Origin: Gammaproteobacteria bacterium
Lineage (GTDB): Bacteria > Pseudomonadota > Gammaproteobacteria > Enterobacterales > Alteromonadaceae
DNA length: 55,410 nt
Assembly: GCA_018825965.1 (NCBI GenBank)
Contig: JAHKAA010000008.1
Location: 1 to 55,410, forward strand
Direction: 5' to 3'
Part shown: in pieces, positions 1 to 8,882 of the stretch
How positions within the stretch are numbered: the stretch's first letter is position 1
Layout of the letters: the number at the start of each line of letters is the position of its first letter
The notes under the pieces: generated by a model
Databases searched by the model: none
Told to the model about the DNA's origin: nothing
What the model saw: the letters and a program-made list of their open reading frames with translations, nothing else
Made by a program: the position numbers and the translations under genes

Positions 1-245
1 CTTAACTCGGTTTCAGATAGCGGGGCCGTTTCAATGACGACAGCTAACTTTACTTCTCCTGACCAATCATCAGGCTTTTGTCCACTTACCGGCACGGCAT
101 ACCCTTGGGCTTTTAACTGATTGCGCCAATTGTACAGCGTCTGCTCAGAAATGCCTTCCTCTGCAGCCAACTGCGCCACGGAGCGATTTAACGGCGGTAA
201 TAACTTCTTTAATACTGCTTCTTTTCTTTCTGGGGATATAGCCAT
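1..245 (-). CDS. Transposase OrfA, IS3-type (partial, runs off the window)
   Basis: The minus-strand frame starts at the ATG at 245 and stays open to the window edge, giving about 81 residues. It begins MAISPERKEAVLKKLLPP and contains a helix-turn-helix (VAQLAAEEGISEQTLYNWR). This is typical of IS3-family OrfA proteins that bind the element ends before the OrfAB transposase acts. The C-terminal part and any OrfB lie outside the window. Family assignment is from recognition of the N-terminal pattern; the exact IS group cannot be named. Confidence 0.75.
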   Translation of the reverse strand, partial: MAISPERKEAVLKKLLPPLNRSVAQLAAEEGISEQTLYNWRNQLKAQGYAVPVSGQKPDDWSGEVKLAVVIETAPLSETEL

Positions 246-350
246 TTTAACCTGCTAACCACCCGCCGTCTGACTCTAACTACTGTGAAAAGAAGACAGG
301 ACAACTACTCTGACACGGCGGGTTTTACTGGCGGACCAAAACTTTGGACA
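1..350 (-). mobile_element. Right-hand end of an insertion sequence (boundary inferred)
   Basis: The orfA gene at 1-245 implies an IS whose end lies between orfA and the XRE gene. An inverted pair CCCGCCGT (262-269) / ACGGCGGG (315-322) sits there. Read on the minus strand, the sequence starting at 350 is TGTCCAAAGTTTTGGTCCGC, which has the 5'-TG start typical of IS3 termini. The boundary at 350 is inference; no partner end is visible. If correct, the last codons of the neighbouring XRE frame are IS-derived. Confidence 0.35.
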
Positions 351-679
351 TCGGCGAAACTCAAACCCATTCGCGGCCCCGCAAGCAGTGACGTTAAGTT
401 ATCGCCAGAACCAGTTTTCTTTTGAGAGGGATTATCAGACTCATTCACCAGGTTCGCTTGAACCCTTGAATCACGCAATATCAAGGTGCCTTGCAAGACT
501 TGAAATACTTTCATGATCTTTGCAAAGCTCACATTGCCCGGATTGCGTTCCAGTCGTTGGTAGCCTTGCTGTGTGAGACCTAAGAGCGCTCCGGCTTCCT
601 CCTGCGAGTACCCGGCCTTCTTACGCAGGCCTATGATGTATTGGCGCAACTGATCAGGTGTTTGTATTGGGTAGTCCAT
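305..679 (-). CDS. XRE-family transcriptional regulator (HipB-like, solitary)
   Basis: A protein of about 124 residues with a Cro/C1-type helix-turn-helix at roughly residues 11-60 (IGLRKKAGYSQEEAGALLG followed by TQQGYQRLERNPGN). The ATG at 679 is preferred over the TTG twelve bases upstream because a GAGG ribosome binding site lies 6 nt before it. The DNA-binding core resembles HipB-type antitoxins, but no hipA-like toxin is adjacent; an IS end lies immediately downstream. The last 10-15 residues (SFGPPVKPAVSE) may be encoded by IS sequence, so the native C-terminus may be lost. Repeated TGTAATG boxes upstream are candidate self-operators. Confidence 0.65.
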   Translation of the reverse strand: MDYPIQTPDQLRQYIIGLRKKAGYSQEEAGALLGLTQQGYQRLERNPGNVSFAKIMKVFQVLQGTLILRDSRVQANLVNESDNPSQKKTGSGDNLTSLLAGPRMGLSFADVQSFGPPVKPAVSE

Positions 680-765
680 AAGGAACCTCAATAATGCGTG
701 GTTGTTCGCTGATAGATTTCATCAAATGGCACGTTTAAAGGCTGAGCAATGCCTGCAGTAATGAG

Positions 766-826
766 ACATTACAAAGAACGCAAAAAAACGATGTAATGTA
801 TGGGTGCAGCATAAAGAATGTAATGA
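766..826. promoter_or_regulatory. Three TGTAATG boxes at regular 27-bp spacing, candidate XRE operator
   Basis: TGTAATGT occurs inverted at 766-773 and direct at 792-799, and TGTAATGA is at 819-826. The core centres (about 769, 796, 823) are spaced 27 bp apart, in the spacer upstream of the minus-strand XRE gene. Regular spacing of a 7-mer upstream of a small regulator gene suggests autoregulation. This is seen in sequence; the binding role is inferred. Confidence 0.4.
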
Positions 827-1123
827 AAAAATTGCAAAATACTAGAATGAGAAGATCAGTTAGCAGACTGGTTTATTAATTGTCAGTGCCAAGCAAACCA
901 GAGATTTGTTTTGTTCGAGAGTCTGGATCTGAATATCTGCACTCGCTCAAAGCTGAAGTTTGTGGAACATTGTGCCAGAAGTCATGGTGACCGATGGACA
1001 CTTGGTGGCACTGGATCAAAAAATTCCTCATATTGCGATATGAAATTGAGCAAACTTTATGGGGTAAACACTGTCACTGTCGCTGAATTTTTCTTGTAGC
1101 ATACAGAGCCTGTCCAGGGTGTC
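827..1123. other. Intergenic remainder, no supported gene
   Basis: This AT-leaning spacer between the XRE gene and the end of the Wadjet operon contains only a short plus-strand frame (911-1099, TTG start) without a ribosome binding site or recognisable motif. I see no RNA gene here. Confidence 0.5.
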
Positions 1124-1144
1124 AGGTATTCATGGTGAATACCT
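1124..1144. terminator. Stem-loop directly after the jetD stop codon
   Basis: AGGTATTCA (1124-1132) and TGAATACCT (1136-1144) form a perfect 9-bp stem with a TGG loop immediately beyond the jetD stop codon. No U-run follows on the minus strand, so it is either a weak terminator or an mRNA 3'-end stabilising hairpin. Confidence 0.4.
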
Positions 1145-2398
1145 CTAAAATAAGGACGTTAGTTTTTTTTTCAGCACAAAAAATGGCAGCCTTTCTTGTT
1201 CTAACCGCAAAGCAGGCGTCCAATAGTCGGTTTGTAGCTGTTCAAACAACAGTTGCTCTGCCTCCGTTAAACAGGGCAGCACTTTGGCTTTATGCCTGCT
1301 GCTAGGTGGCTCCTGCCCCCACAAGTCACGGCACTGAAGTAAAGTTGTTTCATCCATTAACAGCGATTTTGCTGTCGGAAAATAGCTGCGTAACTGCGAC
1401 AACATGGCAAATCCGTGACTATCTATATCGCCCCAGTACCATAGCTGCTTTGTAATCAGCCAGGTGACTTGTTTCAGGCTGTGGATACCGTAACCCAGAC
1501 CAAAAATGACCATAGCGTTTTTTTGCTGCGGAAAAGCCAAGCCGTTAATTTTATTTTCAGTGATAAATACGTGATCCAGAAATTGCATATCCATCTGCTG
1601 ATCAAGTTGACAAAAGCTGTCCAGCGGCAGAGCCAGCTCATTGATCCCTGCCAGTTCGCGGCTGAGTTGACTGTCCAGCAAGCGAAAATGGATCATCGGC
1701 TGTGGATAACGCAGACCAAAACGGCGCTCAAAACCACGTTCTGCACGAAGATCCACATTGCTGTCGACGGCGGTTTCAGGCAGAACAGCGTCGAGCAAAT
1801 TGGCAAGAATAGCCTGATGCTGTTCAATAAATTTGGTATCAACGCCCGGAATATCTAACTGGCGCATATACAAAGCAGGTTTTGGGTGCTGCAGAAAATA
1901 CCTGCAAACCGCCAGTAATGGCCGCCACTTGCCCTGATAACGCAGCACGGCAGCATAGTTATTGCTAAGCCATGGATTGAGCGCCGGTAACTGCATGCTG
2001 ATTAACTGGCAATCCAGCACAAACTGTTTCCACAGCCTAAGCTCGCCGACAAAACGCGCAATACTGTCAAAACTTAGAAATTGTAATGCCACGGGCAAAC
2101 GATGCCTGCCCATTTTGGCAAACTGAAACTCCTGCTCTTCCACAATGACCTCAGCCAGCCCTGGGGTCGCTGTGCGAAATTGGCGTAATTCGTCCTGCAG
2201 CACAGCAAAATCATGCAGCAGCTGCTTATCTGTTGGTTTGCCAAGAGGTAGCCGAAAAGGCAGCGCTGCAGTTCGTTCTATGTGCTGTTGGTCAGCGAAT
2301 GATGAGCAACACAGTTGTTGAGCCAGCCAGGCCTGATGGAAAAAACCGCTTTGCCATTTTTTCCGCAGTTTTTGTTGCAGGGCTTTTAAGCAATACAT
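1145..2398 (-). CDS. jetD: Wadjet protein JetD (TOPRIM-type nuclease subunit, DUF3322/DUF2220)
   Basis: A 417-residue protein, last gene of the Wadjet operon and 22 nt after jetC. The N-terminal half corresponds to the DUF3322 arm. The C-terminal half is the TOPRIM-like DUF2220 domain, with the conserved glutamate in ITENKINGL (E281) and the DxD motif in YWGDIDSHGF (D324, D326). These are the predicted metal-binding residues of the endonuclease that cleaves plasmid DNA extruded by the JetABC SMC motor. All acidic residues are intact, so the nuclease is predicted active. Length and position match type I Wadjet loci. Family identity is recognised; activity is inferred. Confidence 0.9.
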   Translation of the reverse strand: MYCLKALQQKLRKKWQSGFFHQAWLAQQLCCSSFADQQHIERTAALPFRLPLGKPTDKQLLHDFAVLQDELRQFRTATPGLAEVIVEEQEFQFAKMGRHRLPVALQFLSFDSIARFVGELRLWKQFVLDCQLISMQLPALNPWLSNNYAAVLRYQGKWRPLLAVCRYFLQHPKPALYMRQLDIPGVDTKFIEQHQAILANLLDAVLPETAVDSNVDLRAERGFERRFGLRYPQPMIHFRLLDSQLSRELAGINELALPLDSFCQLDQQMDMQFLDHVFITENKINGLAFPQQKNAMVIFGLGYGIHSLKQVTWLITKQLWYWGDIDSHGFAMLSQLRSYFPTAKSLLMDETTLLQCRDLWGQEPPSSRHKAKVLPCLTEAEQLLFEQLQTDYWTPALRLEQERLPFFVLKKKLTSLF

Positions 2399-2420
2399 CA
2401 GTGCTAATCCTTAGTCGCTT

Positions 2421-5400
2421 TTACTGTGCCGGCACAGGCTTTAACATGGCCGCGTAACTTTGTCGTTGCTGCTGCGCGGCAAGTTTACTGCGGTATTCAT
2501 CAATCGTCATATTCAGTACCATAGAACGGTTATTTTTCTGGTCAACAAAATGCACGTGCTGCACATAATGTTCAATCACATCCAGCTTTTGCAGTGGAGT
2601 CACCAGCAACAACTGCAACCCCAGCTTTTTAAACAACTCCAGACCAAAGCGGGTACTATCTTTTGAGCCTCGGGCAAAGGCTTCATCAATCACCACCAGA
2701 TTAAAGCGGCGGTGCTGTGCCGTCGGTCCCGAGTCATCACCGACCAGCCGGTATTGCAACAAAATTGCTGCAGCCAGAATGGAGTAGGCCAATTTTTCTT
2801 TTTGGCCACCGGATTTGCCACCGGAATCGGAGTAACATTCTTTCACGCTGCCATCTTCGCGATAACGCTCATTGACATTAAACAAGTGCCAGAACCGTAC
2901 ATCCATCACTTTTTGTGTCCATTTAGGTTCACGCCGCATTTGTTCAATCAGCGATTTCACTTGTTCAAACTTTTGTTCCGAATACAGGTTGTCATCCAGA
3001 CTGTGTTCGACACATTGTTTCAGGCGGGTCTTAAATTCGCGAATTTCAACATCGGTAGAAGGCACATTATCGACTTCAATAAAAGTACCGGGTTGATAAT
3101 CCAGGCTGACCAACGATTGATTAATCAGCCGGATGCGGGCGTTAATTTCTTCTTCAGCGGTATCGAGTTTACTGCGAAACAACGCCATGGCCTGGATCGT
3201 ATCCCGGTTGAGCATGTCTTTAAAACGCGCTTCATGCCGGGGTAAATCTTCTTGTTGCAGCAGTTGTAACATCGCCTGATATTCAGGCAGTGCCGCCATA
3301 GATTGATCCAGCTCAGTCACATCATTCGGAAACTGGTGGCCAAATTCGGCCATGGCTTTCACCATTTGCTGTTGTTTTTTACTGCGCTTTTCTTCTAAAT
3401 GCTGAATTTTTTCATTCAGTTTAGTTCGCAGCACACTAAGTTGATTACTCAGCATATTCAGTTGCAGTTTATCGCCAGCGCCATACAAGCTGAATAGTTC
3501 AGCCAGGGTTGGGAAATACAACTGTTGTTGTGCTTCAGTCACTGTGGTCAGCAGTTGTTGTTGCTGAGTAAGCATCGCATGAAGCGTACTGAGCTCCTCC
3601 TGCAACTTGCCAGCGTCCCGCATGGCCTGATCACGAGCCTCGCGGGTTACACCCTGTTGCAGCTCCAACTCAGTGATGGCCTGTTGGATCAAGGTCAGTT
3701 GAGTGGAGCTCTTGGCAAATTGTTGTTTTTCTTTTTGTAATTGCTCAATACGCTGAATTTGCACCGGATAGTTGATTTGCTCAAAGTTCAATTCAAAATC
3801 CGATAACTTCATTGCCTGAAAGCGCAGTTGCTCCTGGTGTTGTTTCGTGGTTTGCAGGCTTTGCAGTTCCGCTTGCTGGTTTTTTTGTTGCTGCTGACTA
3901 TGGCTATACTGGCCGGCCAGCAACTGAATTTTTTCTTTATTACTCCAGCCCAGCACATAACGGCTTTTATCCTGCAGCTGATGGCGGTCATCTTTTTCAT
4001 GCCGCTCCGGGCCGGATTTCATTTGCCCTGCCAGGGTAATGGCTTTGTCAGCGCGGCGAAAACTTGCCAGATCGTCACAACACTGATACAAAAAGCGCTG
4101 GTTTAATTCCTGACTGAGCCAGGGGTAAAACATACTGTCGGCTTTAATTTCGAGCTTAGCAGGTAAAAAATCTGAACTGGCAGGCGAAGGCAGTGCCAGT
4201 TTTTGCGAGCGAATACGGTAATACACCAGTCGGGCACCCAGATGCGTATGCTCAATAAACTCAGTCACTTTGCTATAGAGTTCGTCCGGTACCAGCAAAC
4301 TTAACGCGAAATTATGTAACACCCTTTCCACTGCGCCTTGCCAGCGAACTTCATTCGGTTTGACCTGCAGCAATTCACCGACAAAAGGCAGGCTGCTTTC
4401 CGGTATATCAAGAGCATGGCAGAGCTGCTCACGAATTTGTAATTGCCTGGCCGGGATATTGGATTGTCTTTTATTTAGCGCACTGAGTTCAGCTGACAGT
4501 TGTTGCTGTTGTTGTAACTCTGTCTGCAATTGCAGCTTCACCGCGTCGCTTTGTGTTTCTAAGTCCGTAATGGCTTGACTAAAATGTTCTACCTGCAATT
4601 TAGCTGTGTCTATATTTTGCAAAAAGACTTCGGCCGCTAAGCGGTCGGACAGCCCAAGCGCCAGCGCTAATTGCTGGTAACGCAGATACTGGGTCTGCTG
4701 GGTATCCCGCTCCTTGCAACAGCGGTCGATGTCCTGTTGCAATTGCTGTAGCCGGCCCCCACCTTGTTGCTGCAACGCCTGCTGAAGCTCGCTTGCCTGT
4801 ACATTCTGCTGTTGCTGGGTTTGCGTCAGCTGCACTAAGGTGCCCTCCAGTCTGATGGCATCCTGTTGTCGCTGCTGCAGACGTTTCTGATATAAAGGGG
4901 TAGCAAGGCTGGCAATAAAAGGTTCGGCCAGCTCACGGCTTTCGCTAAAGTGTTGTTTTTCAGTGGCAGCGGTTAAGGCTTCCTGGCCAAATTTATCAAC
5001 AGGGATCAGTAAATCCACTTTTTTCCGCGCATCGACCACCGCATCGTGAAGCCGTTTTAGATCTTCATAATTGCGTTCCAGTTCACTGATATGGCTTTCC
5101 AGATCGGGACTATCCAGCATATTTTGCCGGACAAAATCAGTCACAGAGCCGACAGATTTCATCGAGATGGTCTGGTTAAATAACTCCAGGGCGCGGCCGT
5201 CTGCACCCAGTCCCAGTAATTTGCTAAAGGCTTGCTGATAAGGGCCAAAACTGTCAAAGGTGTCGACATTTTTTTTCTTCAGGGATTTTCGCAGATCGGC
5301 CACTTTATGGCCAAAACCAGTAAAATCGCCACTGATACTAAGCGCTTGTTCGCTGACTATAAATAAACGCCGCACTTTACGCTCGCCAGGTTTGAGCCAA

Positions 5401-5813
5401 AGCACCTGGGCCAGACTAACCCATTGCTGTATACCTCGGGCATAAAACAGTCCCAGCAGTACTGAATAGTGCTGATCCTGACGCAAGCCGACGGAACGGG
5501 CTTTGCCAGTGTTTTCATCCTGCTGTGAGGTATAAAACCCATGAAAGTAGGATTCCAGCGAGCGTTCTTTATCTTCAGCACCAGCCGCTTTGTTAAACGC
5601 CAGTTTGCGGGTCGGCACCAATAAAGTCGTCAAGCCGTCGATTAAGGTCGATTTGCCACTGCCGATATTGCCAGTCAGCAGACTGTTGTCGCCATCAGGG
5701 CCAATCTGCCAGATTTGTTGATCAAAAGTGCCCCAGTTCAGTACTTCCAATCGGTGCAGGCGAAAACCAGGCAATCCAGCTTGTTGCGGTTTTGATGGGC
5801 TCACATTATTCAT
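2421..5813 (-). CDS. jetC: Wadjet protein JetC (MksB-like SMC ATPase)
   Basis: An 1130-residue SMC-like ATPase. The Walker A motif GNIGSGKST is at residues 48-56. Long glutamine-rich coiled coils run through about residues 230-480 and 660-950, on either side of a hinge-like segment. The C-terminal ATPase lobe has the signature SGGKSGGQKEKLAYS and Walker B VVIDEAF. In Wadjet/MksBEF systems this subunit forms the DNA loop-extruding motor with JetA (kleisin) and JetB (KITE). It overlaps jetB by 8 nt. The length is typical and I see no frameshift, so the motor looks intact. Confidence 0.93.
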   Translation of the reverse strand: MNNVSPSKPQQAGLPGFRLHRLEVLNWGTFDQQIWQIGPDGDNSLLTGNIGSGKSTLIDGLTTLLVPTRKLAFNKAAGAEDKERSLESYFHGFYTSQQDENTGKARSVGLRQDQHYSVLLGLFYARGIQQWVSLAQVLWLKPGERKVRRLFIVSEQALSISGDFTGFGHKVADLRKSLKKKNVDTFDSFGPYQQAFSKLLGLGADGRALELFNQTISMKSVGSVTDFVRQNMLDSPDLESHISELERNYEDLKRLHDAVVDARKKVDLLIPVDKFGQEALTAATEKQHFSESRELAEPFIASLATPLYQKRLQQRQQDAIRLEGTLVQLTQTQQQQNVQASELQQALQQQGGGRLQQLQQDIDRCCKERDTQQTQYLRYQQLALALGLSDRLAAEVFLQNIDTAKLQVEHFSQAITDLETQSDAVKLQLQTELQQQQQLSAELSALNKRQSNIPARQLQIREQLCHALDIPESSLPFVGELLQVKPNEVRWQGAVERVLHNFALSLLVPDELYSKVTEFIEHTHLGARLVYYRIRSQKLALPSPASSDFLPAKLEIKADSMFYPWLSQELNQRFLYQCCDDLASFRRADKAITLAGQMKSGPERHEKDDRHQLQDKSRYVLGWSNKEKIQLLAGQYSHSQQQQKNQQAELQSLQTTKQHQEQLRFQAMKLSDFELNFEQINYPVQIQRIEQLQKEKQQFAKSSTQLTLIQQAITELELQQGVTREARDQAMRDAGKLQEELSTLHAMLTQQQQLLTTVTEAQQQLYFPTLAELFSLYGAGDKLQLNMLSNQLSVLRTKLNEKIQHLEEKRSKKQQQMVKAMAEFGHQFPNDVTELDQSMAALPEYQAMLQLLQQEDLPRHEARFKDMLNRDTIQAMALFRSKLDTAEEEINARIRLINQSLVSLDYQPGTFIEVDNVPSTDVEIREFKTRLKQCVEHSLDDNLYSEQKFEQVKSLIEQMRREPKWTQKVMDVRFWHLFNVNERYREDGSVKECYSDSGGKSGGQKEKLAYSILAAAILLQYRLVGDDSGPTAQHRRFNLVVIDEAFARGSKDSTRFGLELFKKLGLQLLLVTPLQKLDVIEHYVQHVHFVDQKNNRSMVLNMTIDEYRSKLAAQQQRQSYAAMLKPVPAQ

Positions 5814-6441
5814 CCTGACTCTCCTTATCGGATAACTGATATTTTGATGCCAACAGTTGCTGGAAGCTGATGATTTGTTCGGCGCTGATAAATGCTTTTA
5901 AAATACGTTGCACTTCAAATTCATCCGGATGATTAGGTAATGGCGTGATAAACCCCATCTCCGCTATTTTTTTGATCAGGGCATCAAAGTCACGCAACTG
6001 CTTCACTTCGTTGCTGACGTCCTGTGCATAACCAACCAGCCATTGCTGCATTTCCTGTCGCTGCACTATAAGGCGCGGCGCGCTTTCTTCACTGTCGTGT
6101 TCAGCCAGACGTTTACGTAAGGCCACCAGCAACAGGCTTTGACTGAACGACAACTGACGGCGACTCAACAGCTTAGGGACATCGCTTTCATCCTCTTCAT
6201 TTTGCTGCTGGCGTAAAAAAGCATAACCTTCGCTGTCATCCAGCAACAGACTTAAGCCAATGGTTGACAGATAGTCACGTACAGAGTGCTGTTCACGCAG
6301 TAAAAACTCCCAGCAGTGGCGGTGACGGGCCCGGTACAATGGGCCTTTCATTAAGCGGATCAGTACTTCTGAACGCAATGCTTGTGGTGTCAGGTCGACA
6401 GCAGAGTCAGAGGTTTGGGCTGTGTGCGTGGTGGTAGTCAT
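5806..6441 (-). CDS. jetB: Wadjet protein JetB (KITE-like subunit, DUF4194)
   Basis: A 211-residue protein with the winged-helix pattern of the MksE/JetB (DUF4194) family, including the LIRLMKGPLYRARHRHCWE segment near the N-terminus and YGF-type core LDDSEGYAFLRQ. It is expected to dimerise and bind the JetA kleisin within the SMC complex. The ATG at 6441 overlaps the jetA stop (ATGA), and the 3' end overlaps jetC by 8 nt, indicating translational coupling. Confidence 0.9.
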   Translation of the reverse strand: MTTTTHTAQTSDSAVDLTPQALRSEVLIRLMKGPLYRARHRHCWEFLLREQHSVRDYLSTIGLSLLLDDSEGYAFLRQQQNEEDESDVPKLLSRRQLSFSQSLLLVALRKRLAEHDSEESAPRLIVQRQEMQQWLVGYAQDVSNEVKQLRDFDALIKKIAEMGFITPLPNHPDEFEVQRILKAFISAEQIISFQQLLASKYQLSDKESQDE

Positions 6442-7964
6442 TGGTTTTTACTCCGCAAAAAGGTGACAGTCGGAAGTTGTACCTGACGCCATAATGGCGG
6501 CTGGGGTTTATCAGAACCCGGTTCTGCTGGCGAGTCTGATTCTGCCAGCCAGCTGATCCTTTGCAATTGTTGTTCATCGATACTGGCGTTTTGCTGGCCT
6601 TCACAGGCAATTTTCAGGTAGGTGACCAGTTCTTCCAGACCATAATTAAGCGGGTACTGCGTGACCACATCGGCCAGTGTCACTTGCCCTGTACTTTGCT
6701 GCAGGCAGCTTTGAATATTGCGTTCCAGCTGCAACTCATCAATATGGCTTAAGGCAAACAGGGCGGTTAAATCAACCTGCGCTGTTCCTTCTGCCATGGC
6801 TTCGACTGTTGTGAAGCTTTCGCTTTGGCTGGGCTGAAACAATTGCCTGCTAAAGATAGGTTCAATATCCGCCTGCCAGCCTGGAATGCTACTAAAAGGT
6901 GTGGACCCAGCTTTGGTTTTGTCATCGGCTACCCGTGTCTGATACTGATGTGCTGTGGCTTCAAATTCACGGATCAGCTCCAGAATTCGCTTGTTATCCT
7001 GAGATTGTTCCTGAATGTAGCGGCGCAACTGATCAGTGATGTGCTGTCGGGTCTGGTTGACTTTGCTGCCTGCCTCCAGCAAGTATTTGTATAAATGGCT
7101 TAATAAGGTATCTCGTTGTAACAGATCTTTGGCCTGCTCCTGCGTGAGCAGCGCCTGCAGATTGTTTCGCATGCCATCCCGTAATTGAGGTGTCATTAAC
7201 AACTCAAAAAAACTGCTGAACGACTGGCCTTCGTCTGAGGCTTCAATTACGTCCTGATGGCTGAATACCTGATCCAATACATCGCCTTTATGGCCACCAC
7301 TTAAGCTGATGGTTTTACGGGTTTGTTTATCTAAACTGCGAAAATTGGCTTCAACCTGGCGGAAATCGCCAAGTAACTGCCTGGATACATCTGCCAGTAA
7401 AAACAAGCGCTCGCGGATTTGAGTGTCACTAAAACCAGCATCCTGACCCAGTTCCACCGCGATAATTTGCTGTTCAAGTTCCGCTTTACGCTGCTGAAGA
7501 GCCAGCAGGCGACTACGTTGATCGACACTACTGCCTTCGACCAGATTATTAATCATCTCAAGCAATAATTTTAGCTGCGATTCAGTGCCAACAAATTGCC
7601 GGCCTTGCATATCTTCCAGATAACGCAGTGCTTTTTCGACGTCAGGCAACAAGTCACATTCCGGCTCGTCACTGTGCTGTGGCAGGTACTTACGCAGGTA
7701 GCCACCACGACTATTCACCCAGTCGTCCAAATAGGCTTTGGCACTTTTTGGGTAAAGTGCATCTCCTTCCAGTTCTGCAATTTCAAACAGGTGTTGATCC
7801 AACAAGGCAACCAACTGCTGAAAAGGCACACTACGTTGGTTAGATTGAATAAAAGCACGATAAAAAAAGCTGGTGAGCAAAGCGAAATGGGGAGAGCGCA
7901 GCAGCTTCAGCGCCAGACTTTGCTCTTTAAACTGATTAAAGTAGTCGTAATTGAGAGTTGTCAT
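6438..7964 (-). CDS. jetA: Wadjet protein JetA (kleisin-like subunit, DUF3375)
   Basis: A 508-residue protein beginning MTTLNYDYFNQFKEQSLALK, with the LLRSPHFALLTSFFYRAF segment characteristic of DUF3375. The family plays the MksF/kleisin role, bridging the JetC heads. Central helical regions (about residues 160-190 and 270-330) are rich in Q, E and R. The ATG overlaps the stop of the upstream WYL regulator (ATGA), so regulator and complex are co-translated. Confidence 0.9.
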   Translation of the reverse strand: MTTLNYDYFNQFKEQSLALKLLRSPHFALLTSFFYRAFIQSNQRSVPFQQLVALLDQHLFEIAELEGDALYPKSAKAYLDDWVNSRGGYLRKYLPQHSDEPECDLLPDVEKALRYLEDMQGRQFVGTESQLKLLLEMINNLVEGSSVDQRSRLLALQQRKAELEQQIIAVELGQDAGFSDTQIRERLFLLADVSRQLLGDFRQVEANFRSLDKQTRKTISLSGGHKGDVLDQVFSHQDVIEASDEGQSFSSFFELLMTPQLRDGMRNNLQALLTQEQAKDLLQRDTLLSHLYKYLLEAGSKVNQTRQHITDQLRRYIQEQSQDNKRILELIREFEATAHQYQTRVADDKTKAGSTPFSSIPGWQADIEPIFSRQLFQPSQSESFTTVEAMAEGTAQVDLTALFALSHIDELQLERNIQSCLQQSTGQVTLADVVTQYPLNYGLEELVTYLKIACEGQQNASIDEQQLQRISWLAESDSPAEPGSDKPQPPLWRQVQLPTVTFLRSKNQ

Positions 7965-8845
7965 GCCTGGATAGCTCCCGGAAATAATGTCAAATCAGTC
8001 AGTTGCGTCAGTACTTCGTGGTTCGCCAGCGCTAATGGGTATTGCTTGTAGTCAAGGCTGGCGTCAGGCGAGCAATCCACTTGCCATTGCTGCATCAGAT
8101 AACCCAGAACAGCGGATCGTATTTCCAGTTCCAACGTTCCTTGTTGCATGCCGTAATCCAGTTCAATTGCTTGTGGATAAAGATGGCCGGGATGAGGTTT
8201 TAGTCGTATCACACAGAGTTGTTGCCAGGCAATATCTGCGCTGCGTTGTTCCGCCATTGGGGCACTATGCAGCGGCTTTACTTCCAGTAATCGATTTAAT
8301 ACAAAATCCCGGAACTGGCCACTTTTACGATCAAAAGCCCGGACATGCCAGCGGTGACCGTTGTTGATCATAGTATGTGGTACTAATTCACGCTGCTGTT
8401 CGCCGGAGCTTAACGACACATAACGGCATAAAACCGCCTGTTGCTGATAAATCGCCTGCAATAATACCGGTACTAATCCGCTGCGGGGTTTGAGTAAACG
8501 GATGGCATCCAGGCTGTAGTTGTGTTGCTGTAATCGTTCCGGCAGCCAGTCAGTGGCAGATTCACTCAAACGGTTTAGCACCACTGCGTCATCATGCAGA
8601 AACAACGGACTGAACTCTGCGGTACGGTAATACAGTTTGGTTTGGTGTCTGAGTTCAAGGTTCTGTGGTGCCATTTCTTTATACAGCGCCAGATCTCTGG
8701 TGCAGGACGCCAGACCAGTCTGAAACCTGGCTATCAGATCAGCTCTGGCTATTTCACCAAAATAATACAAACAAAAATCAATAAAGCGCAGGCGTTGTTG
8801 CTGCGGTTGAGTGAGCTGAGCCTGTAAGGTGTTTGGTATCTGCAT
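7961..8845 (-). CDS. WYL-domain transcriptional regulator of the Wadjet operon (BrxR/CapW-like)
   Basis: A 294-residue protein with three parts: an N-terminal winged helix-turn-helix (about 15-75, FIDFCLYYFGEIARADLIAR), a WYL domain (about 120-192, with RYVSLSSGEQ, HRWHVRAFDRKSGQFRDFVLNR), and a C-terminal WCX-like domain. This is the architecture and length of BrxR/CapW-type regulators that control phage-defence loci and may sense a ligand through the WYL pocket. It is the first gene of the Wadjet operon and overlaps jetA by 4 nt. A perfect inverted repeat 38 bp upstream of its start is a strong operator candidate. Repression of the operon is inferred from the family. Confidence 0.85.
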   Translation of the reverse strand: MQIPNTLQAQLTQPQQQRLRFIDFCLYYFGEIARADLIARFQTGLASCTRDLALYKEMAPQNLELRHQTKLYYRTAEFSPLFLHDDAVVLNRLSESATDWLPERLQQHNYSLDAIRLLKPRSGLVPVLLQAIYQQQAVLCRYVSLSSGEQQRELVPHTMINNGHRWHVRAFDRKSGQFRDFVLNRLLEVKPLHSAPMAEQRSADIAWQQLCVIRLKPHPGHLYPQAIELDYGMQQGTLELEIRSAVLGYLMQQWQVDCSPDASLDYKQYPLALANHEVLTQLTDLTLFPGAIQA

Positions 8846-8882
8846 AAAAGCGCCTGCAATGAGAAGGGATTAGAAGTAGATT

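Noticed and set aside
766..826. CRISPR-like repeat from the regularly spaced TGTAATG boxes
   Set aside because: The repeated unit is only 7-8 bp and one copy is inverted; no CRISPR array is present in the window.
911..1099. Plus-strand 62-residue frame in the spacer after the XRE gene
   Set aside because: TTG start, no ribosome binding site, no recognisable motif and an unlikely composition; treated as non-coding.
1469..1858. 129-residue plus-strand frame antisense to jetD
   Set aside because: Overlaps the conserved nuclease-coding part of jetD and has no ribosome site.
2712..3245. 177-residue plus-strand frame antisense to jetC
   Set aside because: Lies wholly inside the conserved ATPase-encoding end of jetC and shows no domain; a shadow frame.
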